Numbered from the stretch's first letter, positions 23,030 through 34,610 are shown. The stretch is DNA of 64,000 nucleotides from Ashinkailepas kermadecensis (GCA_034440615.1 JAOTOM010004039.1:1-64000); one strand, 5' to 3'. Made by a program: numbers and translations. Notes: a model not told the origin generated them from the letters alone.

Positions 23030-23580
23030 AGCATCCCGCCAGTAAGCCTCTTATCGGTTAGTTTCTAACCCGCCAGCTGTCAGCCTCCCACGTATCAGCT
23101 CCCCACCCGTCAGCCATTCACCATTTAGCTTCTTATCTGTCAGCCTGTCACCCGTTGGCCTCTCATCCGTCAGCCCCTCGCACATCAGCTCCTCATCCAT
23201 CAGTCCCTCACCAGTCAGTCTATCCCCGTCTCCTCTCACCCGTCAACCCGTCAGCCATTCACCCGTCAGCCATTCACCCGTCAGCCACTCACCCTTCAGC
23301 CACTCATCCTTCAGCCACTCACCCTTCAGTCACTCACCCTTCAGTCACTCACCCTTCAGCCTCTGACTCTTCAGCCTCTCACCCTTCAGCCACTCACCAG
23401 TCAGCTCCTCACTCGTTTCCCTTCATCCATCAGCTTCTCATCCGTCAATCCCTCACCAGTCAGCCCCTCCCCGTCTCCTATCACCTGTCAGCTCTTCATC
23501 CATCAGCCATCATCCGTTAGCTCCTCATCCGCCAGCCCCTCGCCCGTCAGTTCCTCGCCCGTCAGCCTCTCGTTCGTCAG
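23030..23580. repeat. Degenerate 15-bp repeat tract
   Basis: CACTCACCCTTCAGC-like units are regular at 23245-23400 and loosely spaced before and after (CCGTCAGCC, CTCATCCGTCAG). The plus frame reads as THPSA repeats for 121 codons. This is simple-sequence decay, not a mucin-like gene as far as I can tell, because no signal peptide or flanking exon is visible. Confidence 0.85.
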
Positions 23581-24370
23581 CCCATTGGCCGCTACCAGTC
23601 GTCACCAACTGGCCATGTGGCAGACATGGCCAGTCGGTGACAGACACCGTCCCCTGCTGCAGGATCGTGCCGGACCACGTCCGCCACACCGTCCCCACTA
23701 CACCACTGGGGCGGTGACACGTCTGTACTCCGCTGTGTCGCTCCCCAGACATCCGGGGCAGCTGCGGGAGATAGCACGGCTGACTGCCGGCCGGACGCCC
23801 GCGGGCGGTACCCTGAGCCCAGTGTCGGCCCAGCTCGCCACTGGACGCGAGCTGGCGAGGTTCCGGCGTCTGTCGGGCTAAAACAGGAGGCATTGGTCAC
23901 CAGCTAGTCGTGGCTATCGGTGAATCTGTTGAGAGGGTCCGGTCCGTCGATGACGGGATGTAAGGCGCGTGCGTCGCCGTAATATGCTTGGTGAAAGCTA
24001 AGGATATCCCCACCAAGATCCGGATGACTGGCTAGATATAGGCACGATGCACACCACCACAGCTGATAAGGTTTCCTGTATCTCACAAACTTTATCTACG
24101 GCACGCTCGCATGTTTCAAATAGCTGCACAGCTTACAAAGTTCGAAGTCACTTCAGGACCATCTACAATGCTGGTCCTGTATTCGATTTGCAATAGAATG
24201 CGAACTGAAAGCTGGTGCCTGTGAAACGAACAACATATTTTCCTCCCATTTTCACTGCGAGAACTAAGGTCAGCAATAAAGGAAGCTGGGTGCGGTCGCT
24301 CGCTCTGGTCCGTCTGGCACCTGCAAATGTCCGCGATTGCCGCTCCCATGGGAACCTAGAGCTACCGGCT
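23581..24370. other. Unassigned sequence
   Basis: The GC-rich part (23590-23880) is open in three frames on both strands; the rest is ordinary. No motif is recognised. Confidence 0.4.
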
Positions 24371-24496
24371 GCGTTAGCACGTGATGAGAGCGCGGTATGT
24401 TGATGGGGCGGAGAAACTAACGACCTAGAGCTGCCACCCGTGCTAGCACGTGATGAGAGCGCGGCACGTTGGTGGGCGGTGTAGCTAATGGCCTAG
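24358..24496. repeat. Tandem duplication, about 68-bp unit, two copies
   Basis: GACCTAGAGCTGCC/ACCTAGAGCTACC, TAGCACGTGATGAGAGCGCGG and GGGCGG...GCTAA occur twice, with a shorter third start at GGCCTAG. Confidence 0.75.
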
Positions 24497-24516
24497 TGTC
24501 ATGTGGTAGTGGAATG

Positions 24517-25419
24517 CAGCCCTCTCTTGGCGGTAGTTAGGCGACCACAGTCACGCCGATGCTGCCCTCTCTGGGCGGTAGTTACGCGACCACAATCACG
24601 CTCATGCTGCCCTCTCTGGGCGGTAGTTACGCGACCACAGCCACGCCGATGCTGCCCTCTCTGGGCGGTAGTTACGCGACCACAGCCACCCCGATGCAGC
24701 CCTCTCTGGGCGGTAGTTACGCGACCACAATCACGCCGATGCTGCCCTCTCTGGGCGGTAGTTACGCGACCACAGCCACGCCGATGCTGCCCTCTCTGGG
24801 CGGTAGTTACGCGACCACAATCACGCTCATGCTGCCCTCTCTGGGCGGTAGTTACGCGACCACAGCCACGCCGATGCTGCCCTCTCTGGGCGGTAGTTAC
24901 GCGACCACAGCCACGCCGATGCTGCCCTCTCTGGGCGGTAGTTACGCGACCACAGCCACGCCGATGCTGCCCTCTCTGGGCGATAGTTACGCGACCACAG
25001 CCACGCCGATGCTGCCCTCTCTGGGCGGTAGTTACGCGACCACAGCCACGCCGATGCTGCCCTCTCTGGGCGGTAGTTACGCGACCACAGCCACCCCGAT
25101 GCAGCCCTCTCTGGGCGGTAGTTACGCGACCACAATCACGCCGATGCTGCCCTCTCTGGGCGGTAGTTACGCGACCACAGTCACGCCGATGCTGCCCTCT
25201 CTGGGCGGTAGTTAGGCGACCACAGTCACGCCGATGCTGCCCTCTCTGGGCGGTAGTTAGGCGACCACAGTCACGCTCATGCTGCCCTCTCTGGGCGGTA
25301 GTTACGCGACGACAGCCACGCCGATGCTGCCCTCTCTGGGCGGTAGTTACGCGACCACAGCCACGCCGATGCTGCCCTCTCTGGGCGGTAGCTACGCGAC
25401 CACAGCCCGCCGATGCTGC
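24517..25419. repeat. Minisatellite, 45-bp unit, about 20 copies
   Basis: The unit is marked by CCCTCTCTGGGCGGTAGTTA and CGCGACCACAGCCACGC, then CGATGCTG. Since 45 is a multiple of 3, each of several frames stays open through the array: a 387-codon frame on plus (15-residue unit CPLWAVVTRPQPRRC), a second plus frame, and a 319-codon frame on minus. Equal openness on both strands argues against coding. Confidence 0.97.
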
Positions 25420-25737
25420 CCGGTTCGGTTTGCTTGATTTCCAAATAAGCCGACGCACGATATGGCAGACAAGATGCTATGCACATTACACGACGTCATT
25501 GGAGCGGTCATGCATGACCAACGACCGTGTGAAACACCAGCAGGCCGTGACAAGTAGTTCTGTAGGCATTTCTCCAAGTGGCAACTATCTGCATATTCAA
25601 TTGGCTTCAGTTCTGCGGGCGCGACGACAGCCCACCGACGTTTTTCCATTCAGCAGTGCCGTTTAAACAATGCCGAGATGCACACGCCCATGGCAATCGG
25701 CCGGTGGACCGAAAGCGCGGCCAATTACTGAATCGGT

Positions 25738-25990
25738 CGACATGTGATGTCGGTCACGGGAGATCCGCATCACATGGCATGTGATATCGGTCGATGTGTG
25801 ATGTCGGTCGATGTGTGTGATGTCGGTCGATATGTGATGTCGGCCGACATGTATGTCGGCCGACATGTGGTGTCGGTCGACATGTGGTGTCGGTCAACAT
25901 GTGATGTCGATCAGGGAGCAGGTATCTGCATCACGCGCCATGCGATGTCGGTCAGGGGTATCCGCATCACCGGTATGGTTGCGATACGCC
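25738..25990. repeat. Short repeat rich in GATGTCGGTCGA
   Basis: GATGTCGGTC(G/A)A(C/T)ATGTG recurs about 12 times at 16-25 bp spacing and includes self-complementary TCGA and CATG cores. A larger direct repeat (GCATCAC...CATG, 25765 and 25930) overlaps it. Confidence 0.8.
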
Positions 25991-26148
25991 GAGGGCGGTG
26001 CGTTGGCAGCCAGACACGGCCGATGCACTGAGTCAACATATCCGTGACCGAGTCGCTTTGGAAGGTAGCTGGCGTCCACGTCCCAACACAACATTCCTGG
26101 CAGTGTAGATAGCGGCATATTGCAGGATGGCCGGAGCTTGCCACTGCC

Positions 26149-27358
26149 GAGCCCCTGTAGTGTCACTGGTCTGTGAGAGAGTAGCTGAGCCCCTGTAGTG
26201 TCACTGGTCTGTGAGAGAGTAGCTGAGCCCCTGTAGTGTCACTGGTCTGTGAGAGAGTAGCTGAGCCCCTGTAGTGTCACTGGTCTGTGAGAGAGTAGCT
26301 GAGCCCCTGTAGTGTCACTGGTCTGTGAGAGAGTAGCTGAGCCCCTGTAGTGTCACTGGTCTGTGAGAGAGAGCTGAGCCGTAGTGTCACTGGTTGTGAG
26401 AGAGTAGCTGAGCCCCTGTAGTGTCACTGGTCTGTGAGAGAGTAGCTGAGCCCCTGTAGTGTCACTGGTCTGTGAGAGAGTAGCTGAGCCCCTGTAGTGT
26501 CACTGGTCTGTGAGAGAGTAGCTGAGCCCCTGTAGTGTCACTGGTCTGTGAGAGAGTAGCTGGAGCCCCTGTAGTGTCACTGGTCTGTGAGAGAGTAGCT
26601 GAGCCCCTGTAGTGTCACTGGTCTGTGAGAGAGTAGCTGAGCCCCTGTAGTGTCACTGGTCTGTGAGAGAGTAGCTGAGCCCCTGTAGTGTCACTGGTCT
26701 GTGAGAGAGTAGCTGAGCCCGAGTGTACTTTGTGTGAGAGAGTAGCTGAGCCCCTGTAGTGTCACTGGTCTGTGAGAGAGTAGCTGAGGCCCTGTAGTGT
26801 CACTGGTCTGTGAGAGAGTAGCTGAGCCCCTGTAGTGTCACTGGTCTGTGAGAGAGTAGCTGAGCCCCTGTAGTGTCACTGGTCTGTGAGAGAGTAGCTG
26901 AGCCCCTGTAGTGTCACTGGTCTGTGAGAGAGTAGCTGAGCCCCTGTAGTGTCACTGGTCTGTGAGAGAGTAGCTGAGCCCCTGTAGTGTCACTGGTCTG
27001 TGAGAGAGTAGCTGAGCCCCTGTAGTGTCACTGGTCTGTGAGAGAGTAGCTGAGCCCCTGTAGTGTCACTGGTCTGTGAGAGAGCTGCTTTCTGTTTCTC
27101 CCTTTTTGTGAAGGCTGAGCCCTGTAGTGTCACTGGTCTGTGAGGGAGTAGCTGAGCCCCTGTGTGCCACTGGTCTGTGAGAGAGTAGCTGAGCCCTGTA
27201 GTGTCACTGGTCTGTGGAGAGTTTTGTCTGGTGCGTTGAGAGGTAGCTGAGCCCCTGTAGTGTCACTGGTCTGTGAGAGAGTAGCTGAGCCCCTGTAGTG
27301 TCACTGGTCTGTGAGAGAGTAGCTGATCCCCTGTAGTGTCACTGGTCTCTGTGAGAGT
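26149..27358. repeat. Minisatellite, 38-bp unit, about 31 copies
   Basis: The unit is GAGCCCCTGTAGTGTCACTG + GTCTGTGAGAGAGTAGCT. The first ~900 bp are nearly perfect apart from a decayed unit at about 26371-26395 and another near 26715. From about 27080 the array degrades, with an inserted TGCTTTCTGTTTCTCCC segment, missing bases and altered units. The period is not a multiple of 3. Confidence 0.97.
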
Positions 27359-27658
27359 AACCGAGCGCCTCGGCCGTCACCACTCTCTGAGAGGGCAGCC
27401 TTGGTCTCTACACCGCCACTGCTGTCTGAGGAGGTAGATACATCCGAACATCGCCTTAGCACATCTTGGCACCGGGCGGAGGCGATACACCACGGCCAGT
27501 AGGTGTGGCCAGCACTCTGAATCACTCCTGCTCTTTGAACGGCCGCTGACAACCGCGAGAATCAAACATCAGTGCAGCTTGCCTCGGCGCACCGGTCTTC
27601 CTTGGGCAGTGCCGCAGACAGCATTATCATTTCCGGTGCACTGCTGCTTACGCCAGCT

Positions 27659-27990
27659 TCCGGACCTCTCACTGGAGTGTCTGCAGAGCTGCAGTACCCA
27701 GGCCGCCCTTCGGACCCCTCACTGAAGCGGCTGCCGAGCTGCAGTACCCAGGCCATCCTCTGGACCCTCACTGGAGCGGCTGCGAGCTGCAGTACCCAGG
27801 CCACCCTCCGGACTGCTTTGGGCGGCTAGGCTGCTCCCGGCCACCCCGACTGCTTTGGCGGCTGCGACGACCCGCCACCCTCCGACGTGGAGCGGCTGCC
27901 GAGCTGCAGTACCCAGGCCATCCTCTGGACCCTCACTGGAGCGGCTGCAGAGCTGCAGTACCCGGGCCACCCTCCGGACTGCTTGTGGAG
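27659..27990. repeat. Minisatellite, about 50-bp unit, 6-7 degenerate copies
   Basis: GAGCTGCAGTACCCAGGCC, CCTCTGGACC and CTCACTGGAGCGGCTGC recur. Units vary in length, and one block (27820-27890) is diverged. Confidence 0.85.
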
Positions 27991-28759
27991 CGGCTGCAGG
28001 AGAACGTCGGTCGGCGCCGCGGGCGGCCGGCGCCGACCTTGCCGGCCGGCGCGGGTAAACAGCAGCGGGGAGGGGAGCTGCGGCACGACGCTGTTTTGAC
28101 AGAGGACGGCCGACCAGCGTGGAAGGTCGGGCGGGGCGCGCCGGCAGTGTGCGGCCGCTCGACGTGAGTTAACGAGACGGCCGCCTGCCGTCCGGCCGAT
28201 GGAGATGGCCCTGTGCAGCGTGCACCGTCCGCAGACGTCCGGACACGCTCTGCACGGACTGGCGCCAGTCGGACGACGGCGTATTCCGGCTGTCTGCTGT
28301 CTGGTGTCTGACGGGATGTCTGCTGTCTGCTGCGCCTGGTGCGGCACCGTCAGCCACAGCACGCCGCATGGCTCGGCTAGTATCTCGGCCGACAACACTC
28401 GGGATTTGAATACCGAGGTGTGGGTGACCCTCGCAAGGTCACCGCGATCGTCCCACCGTCCGCGGCTTATGCTGATTTGTGGGATGCCCATTCGCCTGGT
28501 TTAATGGCTCGTTCGCTAATCGGATGCCGTTTGGAACAGGAAGTCGATTGACGCCACCTCCACACCGGTCTTGTGCACAGGCATATGCAAAACACAGCTC
28601 CGACAATGAGTAGCTCAACTCACTGCGTTTGGAGCATCTGCGCATGTAGATAGGTCATCGACTTTGCCACAGGCGACACCATTGGCAAATCAACGATCCG
28701 CGTGAAGGGCGTGTCACGTGGTCTATTTTCCATGTGGTGAGTTGAGCAATGCCTGGCGG
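27991..28759. other. Unassigned GC- and CpG-rich sequence
   Basis: The GC-rich stretch 28000-28400 has frames open on both strands (221 codons on minus starting at 28491, running back into the repeat). There are no domain motifs. It could be CpG-island-like DNA or repeat flank. Confidence 0.35.
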
Positions 28760-30946
28760 TCGAGTTCGCCTTTGCGGTGTGGTACTGATATGTGCCAAAC
28801 CAGCGACACTCGAGCCCGCCTTCGCTGTGTGGTACTGATGAGTGACAAACCAGCGACACTCGAGCCCGCCTTCGCTGTGTAGTACTGATGAGTGACAAAG
28901 CAGCGACACTCGAGCCCGCCTTCGCTGTGTGGTACTGATGAGTGACAAAGCAGCGACACTCGAGCCCGCCTTCGCTGTGTGGTACTGATGAGTGACAAAC
29001 CAGCGACACTCGAGCCCGCCTTCGCTGTGTGGTACTGATGAGTGACAAAGCAGCGACAGTTGAGCTTGCCTTCGCTGTGTGGTACTGATGAGTGACAAAC
29101 CAGCGACACTCGAGCCCGCCTTCGCTGTGTGGTACTGATGAGTGACAAACCAGCGACACTCGAGCCCGCCTTCGCGTGTGGTACTGATGAGTGACAAAGC
29201 AGCGACACTCGAGCGCGCCTTCGCGGTGTGGTACTGGTGAGTGACAACCAGCGACACTCGAGCCCGCCTTCGCGTGTGGTACTGATGAGTGACAAAGCAG
29301 CGACACTCGAGCCCGCCTTCGCGTGTGGTACTGATGAGTGACAAACCAGCGACACTCGAGCCCGCCTTCGCTGTGTGGTACTGATGAGTGACAAACCAGC
29401 GACACTCGAGCCCGCCTTCGCTGTGTGGTACTGATGAGTGACAAACCAGCGACACTCGAGCCCGCCTTCGCTGTGTGGTACTGATGAGGTGACAAACCAG
29501 CGACACTCGAGCCCGCCTTCGCTGTGTGGTACTGATGAGTGACAAAGCAGCGACACTCGAGCCCGCCTTCGCTGTGTGGTACTGATGAGTGACAAACCAG
29601 CGACACTCGAGCCCGCCTTCGCTGTGTGGTACTGATGAGTGACAAACCAGCGACACTCGAGATCGCCTTCGCGTGTGGTACTGATGAGTGACAAAGCAGC
29701 GACACTCGAGCCCGCCTTCGCTGTGTGGTACTGATGAGTGACAAAGCAGCGACACTCGAGCCCGCCTTCGCTGCGTGGTACTGATGAGTGACAAAGCAGC
29801 GACACTCGAGCGCGCCTTCGCTGTGTGGTACTGATGAGTGACAAACCAGCGACACTCGAGCCCGCCTTCGCTGTGTGGTACTGATGAGTGACAAACCAGC
29901 GACAGTTGAGCTCGCCTTCGCTGTGTGGTACTGATGAGTGACAAACCAGCGACACTCGAGCCCGCCTTCGCTGTGTGGTACTGATGAGTGACAAACCAGC
30001 GACACTCGAGCCCGCCTTCGCTGTGTAGTACTGATGAGTGACAAACCAGCGACAGTTGAGCTCGCCTTCGCTGTGTGGTACTGATGAGTGACAAAGCAGC
30101 GACACTCGAGCCCGCCTTCGCTGTGTGGTACTGATGAGTGACAAACCAGCGACAGTTGAGCCCGCCTTCGCTGTGTAGTACTGATGAGTGACAAACCAGC
30201 GACACTCGAGCCCGCCTTCGCGGTGTGGTACTGATGAGTGACAACCAGCGACACTCGAGCCCGCCTTCGCTGTGTGGTACTGATGAGTGACAACCAGCGA
30301 CACTCGAGCCCGCCTTCGCTGTGTGGTACTGATGAGTGACAAACCAGCGACACTCGAGCCCGCCTTCGCTGTGTGGTACTGATGAGTGACAAACCAGCGA
30401 CAGTTGAGCTTGCCTTCGCTGTGTGGTACTGATGAGTGGCAAAGCAGCGACACTCGAGCCCGCCTTCGCTGCGTGGTACTGATGAGTGACAAACCAGCGA
30501 CACTCGAGCCCGCCTTCGCGTGTGGTACTGATGAGTGACAAACCAGCGACACTTGAGCTTGCCTTCGCGGTGTGGTATTGATGAGTGACAAACCAGCGAC
30601 ACTCGAGCTCGCCTTCGCTGTGTGGTACTGATGAGTGACAAACCAGCGACAGTTGAGCCCGCCTTCGCTGTGTAGTACTGATGAGTGACAAACCAGCGAC
30701 ACTCGAGCCCGCCTTCGCTGTGTGGTACTGATGAGTGACAAAGCAGCGACACTCGAGCCCGCCTTCGCTGTGTAGTACTGATGAGTGACAAAGCAGCGAC
30801 ACTCGAGCCCGCCTTCGCTGTGTGGTACTGATGAGTGACAAAGCAGCGACACTCGAGCGCGCCTTCGCTGTGTGGTACTGATGAGTGACAAAGCAGCGAC
30901 ACTTGAGCGCGCCTTCGCGGTGTGGTATTGATGAGTGACAAACCAA
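28760..30946. repeat. Minisatellite, 50-bp unit, about 43 copies
   Basis: The unit is marked by CAGCGACACTCGAGCCCGCC, TTCGCTGTGTGGTACTGATG and AGTGACAAA(C/G). Variants (CCAGC/GCAGC, CACTCGAGC/CAGTTGAGC, TGTGTGG/TGTGTAG, TTCGCTG/TTCGCG) are scattered. All three minus-strand frames are open over almost the whole array (784, 765 and 767 codons) because a 50-bp unit cycles the three frames. GAGTG...CACTC inside each unit can form a short stem. Confidence 0.98.
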
Positions 30947-31162
30947 CAACATTCAAATGGGTATTGACTGGCAATGTATGGCATCCCCAGATTCATAATC
31001 AATAAGTCGTTGGTAATGACGATCACCGAGCAAGTTGAGCATTGCTATCACGGATCACCGGTCATGGGGCTCAAGTGCTATCGTGCATAAAACAAAAACG
31101 CGTGTTCATGTCTCCAGACGGGTGAAAAGTTGCGTCCTCTACTCAGCAAACCAGGACGTTGG
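30947..31162. other. Spacer between two arrays
   Basis: About 200 bp of non-repetitive sequence with no feature recognised. Confidence 0.4.
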
Positions 31163-32073
31163 GTGATTCTGCCCTCAGACCAGCAACAGGCCGTGCGGTT
31201 CTGTCCTCAGACCAGTAAGGAGCCGTGAGGTTCTGTCCTCAGACCAGTAAGGAGCCGTGAGGTTTTGTTCTCAGACCAGTAAGGAGCCGTGAGGTTCTGG
31301 TCTCAGACCAGTAAGGAGCCGTGAGGTTCTGTCCTCAGACCAGTGAGAGGCCGTGAGGTTCTGTTCTCAGACCAGCAACAGGCCGTGAGGTTCTGTCCTC
31401 AGACCAGTGAGAGGCCGTGCGGTTCTGTTCTCAGACCAGTAAGGAGCCGTGCGGTTCTGTTCTCAGACCAGTAAGGAGCCGTGAGGTTCTGTTCTCAGAC
31501 CAGTAAGGAGCCGTGAGGTTCTGTTCTCAGACCAGTAAGGAGCCGTGAGGTTCTGTTCTCAGACCAGTAAGGAGCCGTGAGGTTCTGTTCTCAGACCAGT
31601 AAGGAGCCGTGCGGTTCTGTTCTCAGACCAGTGAGAGGCCGTGCGGTTCTGTCCTCAGACCAGTGAGAGGCCGTGCGGTTCTGTCCTCAGACCAGTAAGG
31701 AGCCGTGCGGTTCTGTCCTCAGATCAGTGAGAGGCCGTGCGGTTCTGTCCTCAGACCAGTAAGAAGCCGTGAGGTTCTGTCCTCAGACCAGTGAGAGGCC
31801 GTCAGGTTCTGTCCTCAGACCAGTAAGGAGCCGTGAGGTTCTGTTCTCAGACCAGTAAGGAGCCGTGAGGTTCTGTTCTCAGACCAGTAAGGAGCCGTGA
31901 GGTTCTGTTCTCAGACCAGTAAGGAGCCGTGAGGTTTTGTTCTCAGACCAGTAAGGAGCCGTGAGGTTCTGTTCTCAGACCAGTAAGGAGCCGTGAGGTT
32001 CTGTTCTCAGACCAGTGAGAGGCCGTCAGGTTCTGTCCTTAGACCAGTGAGAGGTAGCGCTGTTCTGTTCTCA
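31163..32073. repeat. Minisatellite, 32-bp unit, about 28 copies
   Basis: The unit is GTTCTG(T)TCTCAGACCAG + TAAGGAGCCGTGAG. Variants are TAAGGAG against TGAGAGG and GAGG against GCGG. A block of near-identical TAAGGAG units lies at about 31430-31620 and another at 31810-32000. Confidence 0.97.
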
Positions 32074-32305
32074 TTTGATTGACAAGTCGTGGGCTGCTTG
32101 CTGTTTTCAGATGAGCGATGTAGTTCAGGAGACGTAGCGGTCTTGACTGGACCAGTTCACCACCGGACTGGACCGAGAGCCTTGCGGCATATCATAGGCG
32201 CTACACAGAGCTGTGCTGCAGAGGCAGCTCAGTTCCTGACAGTTAATTATGAAAGGTTTCTTGTGCCAACCGACGAACCAATGAGTCCGCCTGTTATGCA
32301 ACTGT

Positions 32306-32443
32306 GGTGGACACTGATCCCGTCAGCTCGATGCTGACGCATCAGGAGCCTATCTGCGGAACTCACGGGTGTGATTGTGGTGAACACGGATCCCGTCAGC
32401 TCGATGCTGACGCATCGGGAGCCGACCAGCGGAACTGACGGGA
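32306..32443. repeat. 73-bp duplication with an internal hairpin
   Basis: GATCCCGTCAGCTCGATGCT through GGAACT(C/G)ACGGG occurs at 32316 and 32389. Each copy contains CGTCAGC-TCGAT-GCTGACG, a 7-bp stem with a 5-base loop (first at 32321-32339). Confidence 0.85.
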
Positions 32444-32477
32444 AGATATGGCACAAGGCCCAGCTGAAGTACGTGTC

Positions 32478-33055
32478 GTAAAGTAATTAAGCCGCAAAGT
32501 TTTAAGACTTAGTATGAGTCACAGGAGCCCATACGGGGTAAGTATGTCAATGGGATATACTCTCACAAGAAAAAGGTACGGAAGTCCCCTAATCGATGCT
32601 ATACCCTGAGTTCTAGACGAACTACCTACACCACTGTGCTACCATGGCCAATCTCTTCAGCATCACAGGCCGGTGCTGAATCCGCCGCCAAGTACACCCG
32701 TCACTGACATAATTCCCTATATATCAGCATGATATTAAACAGCTACTAGCCTCAAATCCACCACCTTAACCCTATAGTTCCTATCCCCTTACTGCACAAC
32801 TTATAATTTTACAAGTGAGATTCTCGAATCCAAAGAATTTAACCAGCCTATTTTTAAATATATCAATAATTCAAATGGGGGAGTATCCACTACATCAACA
32901 GGCAGCCTATTCCATTGATTAACCGTCTTTTGACTGAAAACGTGTTGCCGTTTATTCGTCCTACACGTCTTGCGAATATTTCACCATTCATAGAAAATGC
33001 GTTCCGAATGATAGCTTACTTTAATTGCTGTTCTAAGCAACCACATCTGTGCTTG
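32478..33055 (-). mobile_element. CR1/L2-like LINE 3' end, antisense copy D, diverged
   Basis: The diverged antisense tail and 3' end (AGTATGAGTCACAGGAGCCCA) match the other copies. It is followed by CTGTGCTACCATGG and CAGGCCGGTGCTGAATCC, homologous to the 3' UTR block, and by GCAGCCTATTCCATTGATTAACC...TTTTGACTGAAAAC, homologous to 3450-3490 and 15580-15620. No RT sequence follows. Confidence 0.75.
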
Positions 33056-34200
33056 CCAGGGGTGTGACCTGAAGTAGCTTAGACTCGAGTATCGAATATC
33101 GACATGTACTAAGATTTTAGACTCAGATTCAAGAAGCTAAGTCCCTAGCTAGTATGTCATCATCAGAAGCTAATCTAACTTCGGCATTCGTGACGGAGAC
33201 CGTTGGTGGCTTGATGCACTCAGACAACAGAAGCCATCATCTGCATTTGCATCACCGTCACCAGTATCATCAAGTTCAGTATCAGTACCAGTATCAGTAC
33301 CAGCATCATCACCAGTATCATACCGTTGGGAGGGGACCGCAGGTTATCGGCGCACAGTTTAGAGAACACATGCTGAACAAGCCTTTAACGCTGCTATTTG
33401 CCGACAGCGCACGAAGAGAGTTCGTCTGTCCGAGAGTTACTGGCATCTACGTGTATCTGTGCGCACATTACACCGATACAACACGAAATGGATCGGCGAA
33501 ACGTCCTCGAGTGTTGACCTCGTTGATTCCGATACAGGCGGTTGGCTGTCACGATGAATGGGCTCCAGATGGCGATACGTCGGTAAATCATTCCGGCCCT
33601 GGTCTGCGCCCTGCTGAGGGCAGCTGCATAACTCGACTGGCACAAATGTAGCAGCGTCCCAGACCCCCCCCCCCCACACACACACACCCGCTGCTGAGAA
33701 GGGTAGGGAGATGCATGCCACCCCAACTGATCTTGCTGCGATCATCGAGAAACGGTGTGACAGCACGCCGCCATTCGGCACATCTGGTGCTGCATTATCT
33801 TAAATGATTTTGTTTTCTTGCGATAATTACCAGGCCATCTCAAGACGGCGATATGTGGCGTATTTTCTGGGGGCACATCTGGTGCAATTTGCTTAAATCA
33901 TAACTGCTGTACGCGTTGCTCGGCGTACAAGTAATTGATGCCGCATATATCTCTATATTCTCAACTCCATTATACCGGTCCTATGGCGGTCCTATATCCA
34001 ATACCATTAGCCTCAGATAATGCCGAACGAACTTATCAGGACAAGTACGTTCTTTGTGATGTTTATCAGTTGCCTTTTTCACATAAATGTTTGTATTTTG
34101 TGTTCTAAAGATAGGATATTTTGTTTGAATTACCTACCAGCAGCTATCTCTCGCGAACTCCAAAGGTAAGTCAATTGCCAGCTGTTAACAACAATCGTAT
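33056..34200. other. Unassigned sequence with simple repeats
   Basis: A 165-codon frame (33154-33651) passes through a CAGTAT/CATCAC-rich tract (about 33245-33325), which gives a His/Gln/Tyr-rich stretch. The rest has no motif. A C12-(AC)n tract lies at 33665-33690. I see no other feature. Confidence 0.4.
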
Positions 34201-34204
34201 ATCA

Positions 34205-34380
34205 GCATTGTCGTGAGCTGCAGAAAGCTTGACTTTGCCTGACATGTCGTCACCGTCGTGAGCTGCAGTAAGCTTGACTTCATCTGACATATCATACCGT
34301 CGTGAGCTGCAGTAAGTTTGACCTCACCTGACATATCAGTACTGCTGTGAGCTGCATGAGGCTTGACTTCACCCGGCACG
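34205..34380. repeat. Tandem repeat, about 44-bp unit, four copies
   Basis: GTCGTGAGCTGCAGTAAGCTTGACTT-type units, each followed by a CTGACATATCA-like end, recur four times with substitutions. Confidence 0.88.
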
Positions 34381-34523
34381 TTAATGATGACGCGAGGAGC
34401 AGAAATACACTTGAATGCACTCGTATGGGTGCAAGTGACGTTCTGGTGTGTATTGTGCTGTTCTACCTAGAATAGTGTCACGCACGACCGACGTGAAGCT
34501 GCCGATACCAAATGTTGGCAGAC

Positions 34524-34610
34524 CTTTGACAACGAACACGCCTGGGTAAGTGACCGAATGTTGGCTGACCTTTGACCTTTGACAACTAACACGCCCGGGT
34601 AAGTGCCCAG
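34524..34610. repeat. Short tandem duplication around TTTGACCTTTGACAAC
   Basis: AATGTTGGC(A/T)GACCTTTGAC and ACACGCC(T/C)GGGTAAGTG occur twice about 55 bp apart. Confidence 0.75.

Noticed and set aside
23155..23520. Mucin- or HPSA-repeat secreted protein
   Set aside because: It is a degenerate 15-bp simple repeat without signal peptide or unique flanking domain; the frame is limited to the repeat.
28760..30946. Hammerhead ribozymes in the 50-bp array (each unit has CTGATGAG)
   Set aside because: The second conserved part of the hammerhead core (GAAA after stem II) is missing; the sequence after the short stem reads GACACTC, and no cleavage-site helix pairs.
28723..31026. Three overlapping minus-strand frames of 765-784 codons as a giant repeat protein
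   Set aside because: All are the 50-bp array read in its three frames. No signal peptide, no unique domain, and frames change with every one-base indel.
21952..32073. CRISPR arrays
   Set aside because: The repeats are contiguous or have repeated, not unique, spacers, no cas-like genes are present, and the setting is eukaryotic.
33154..33651. 165-codon frame with a His/Gln/Tyr-rich stretch as a gene
   Set aside because: The distinctive part is a CAGTAT/CATCAC simple repeat; the rest has no motif, and the opposite strand is open over part of it.
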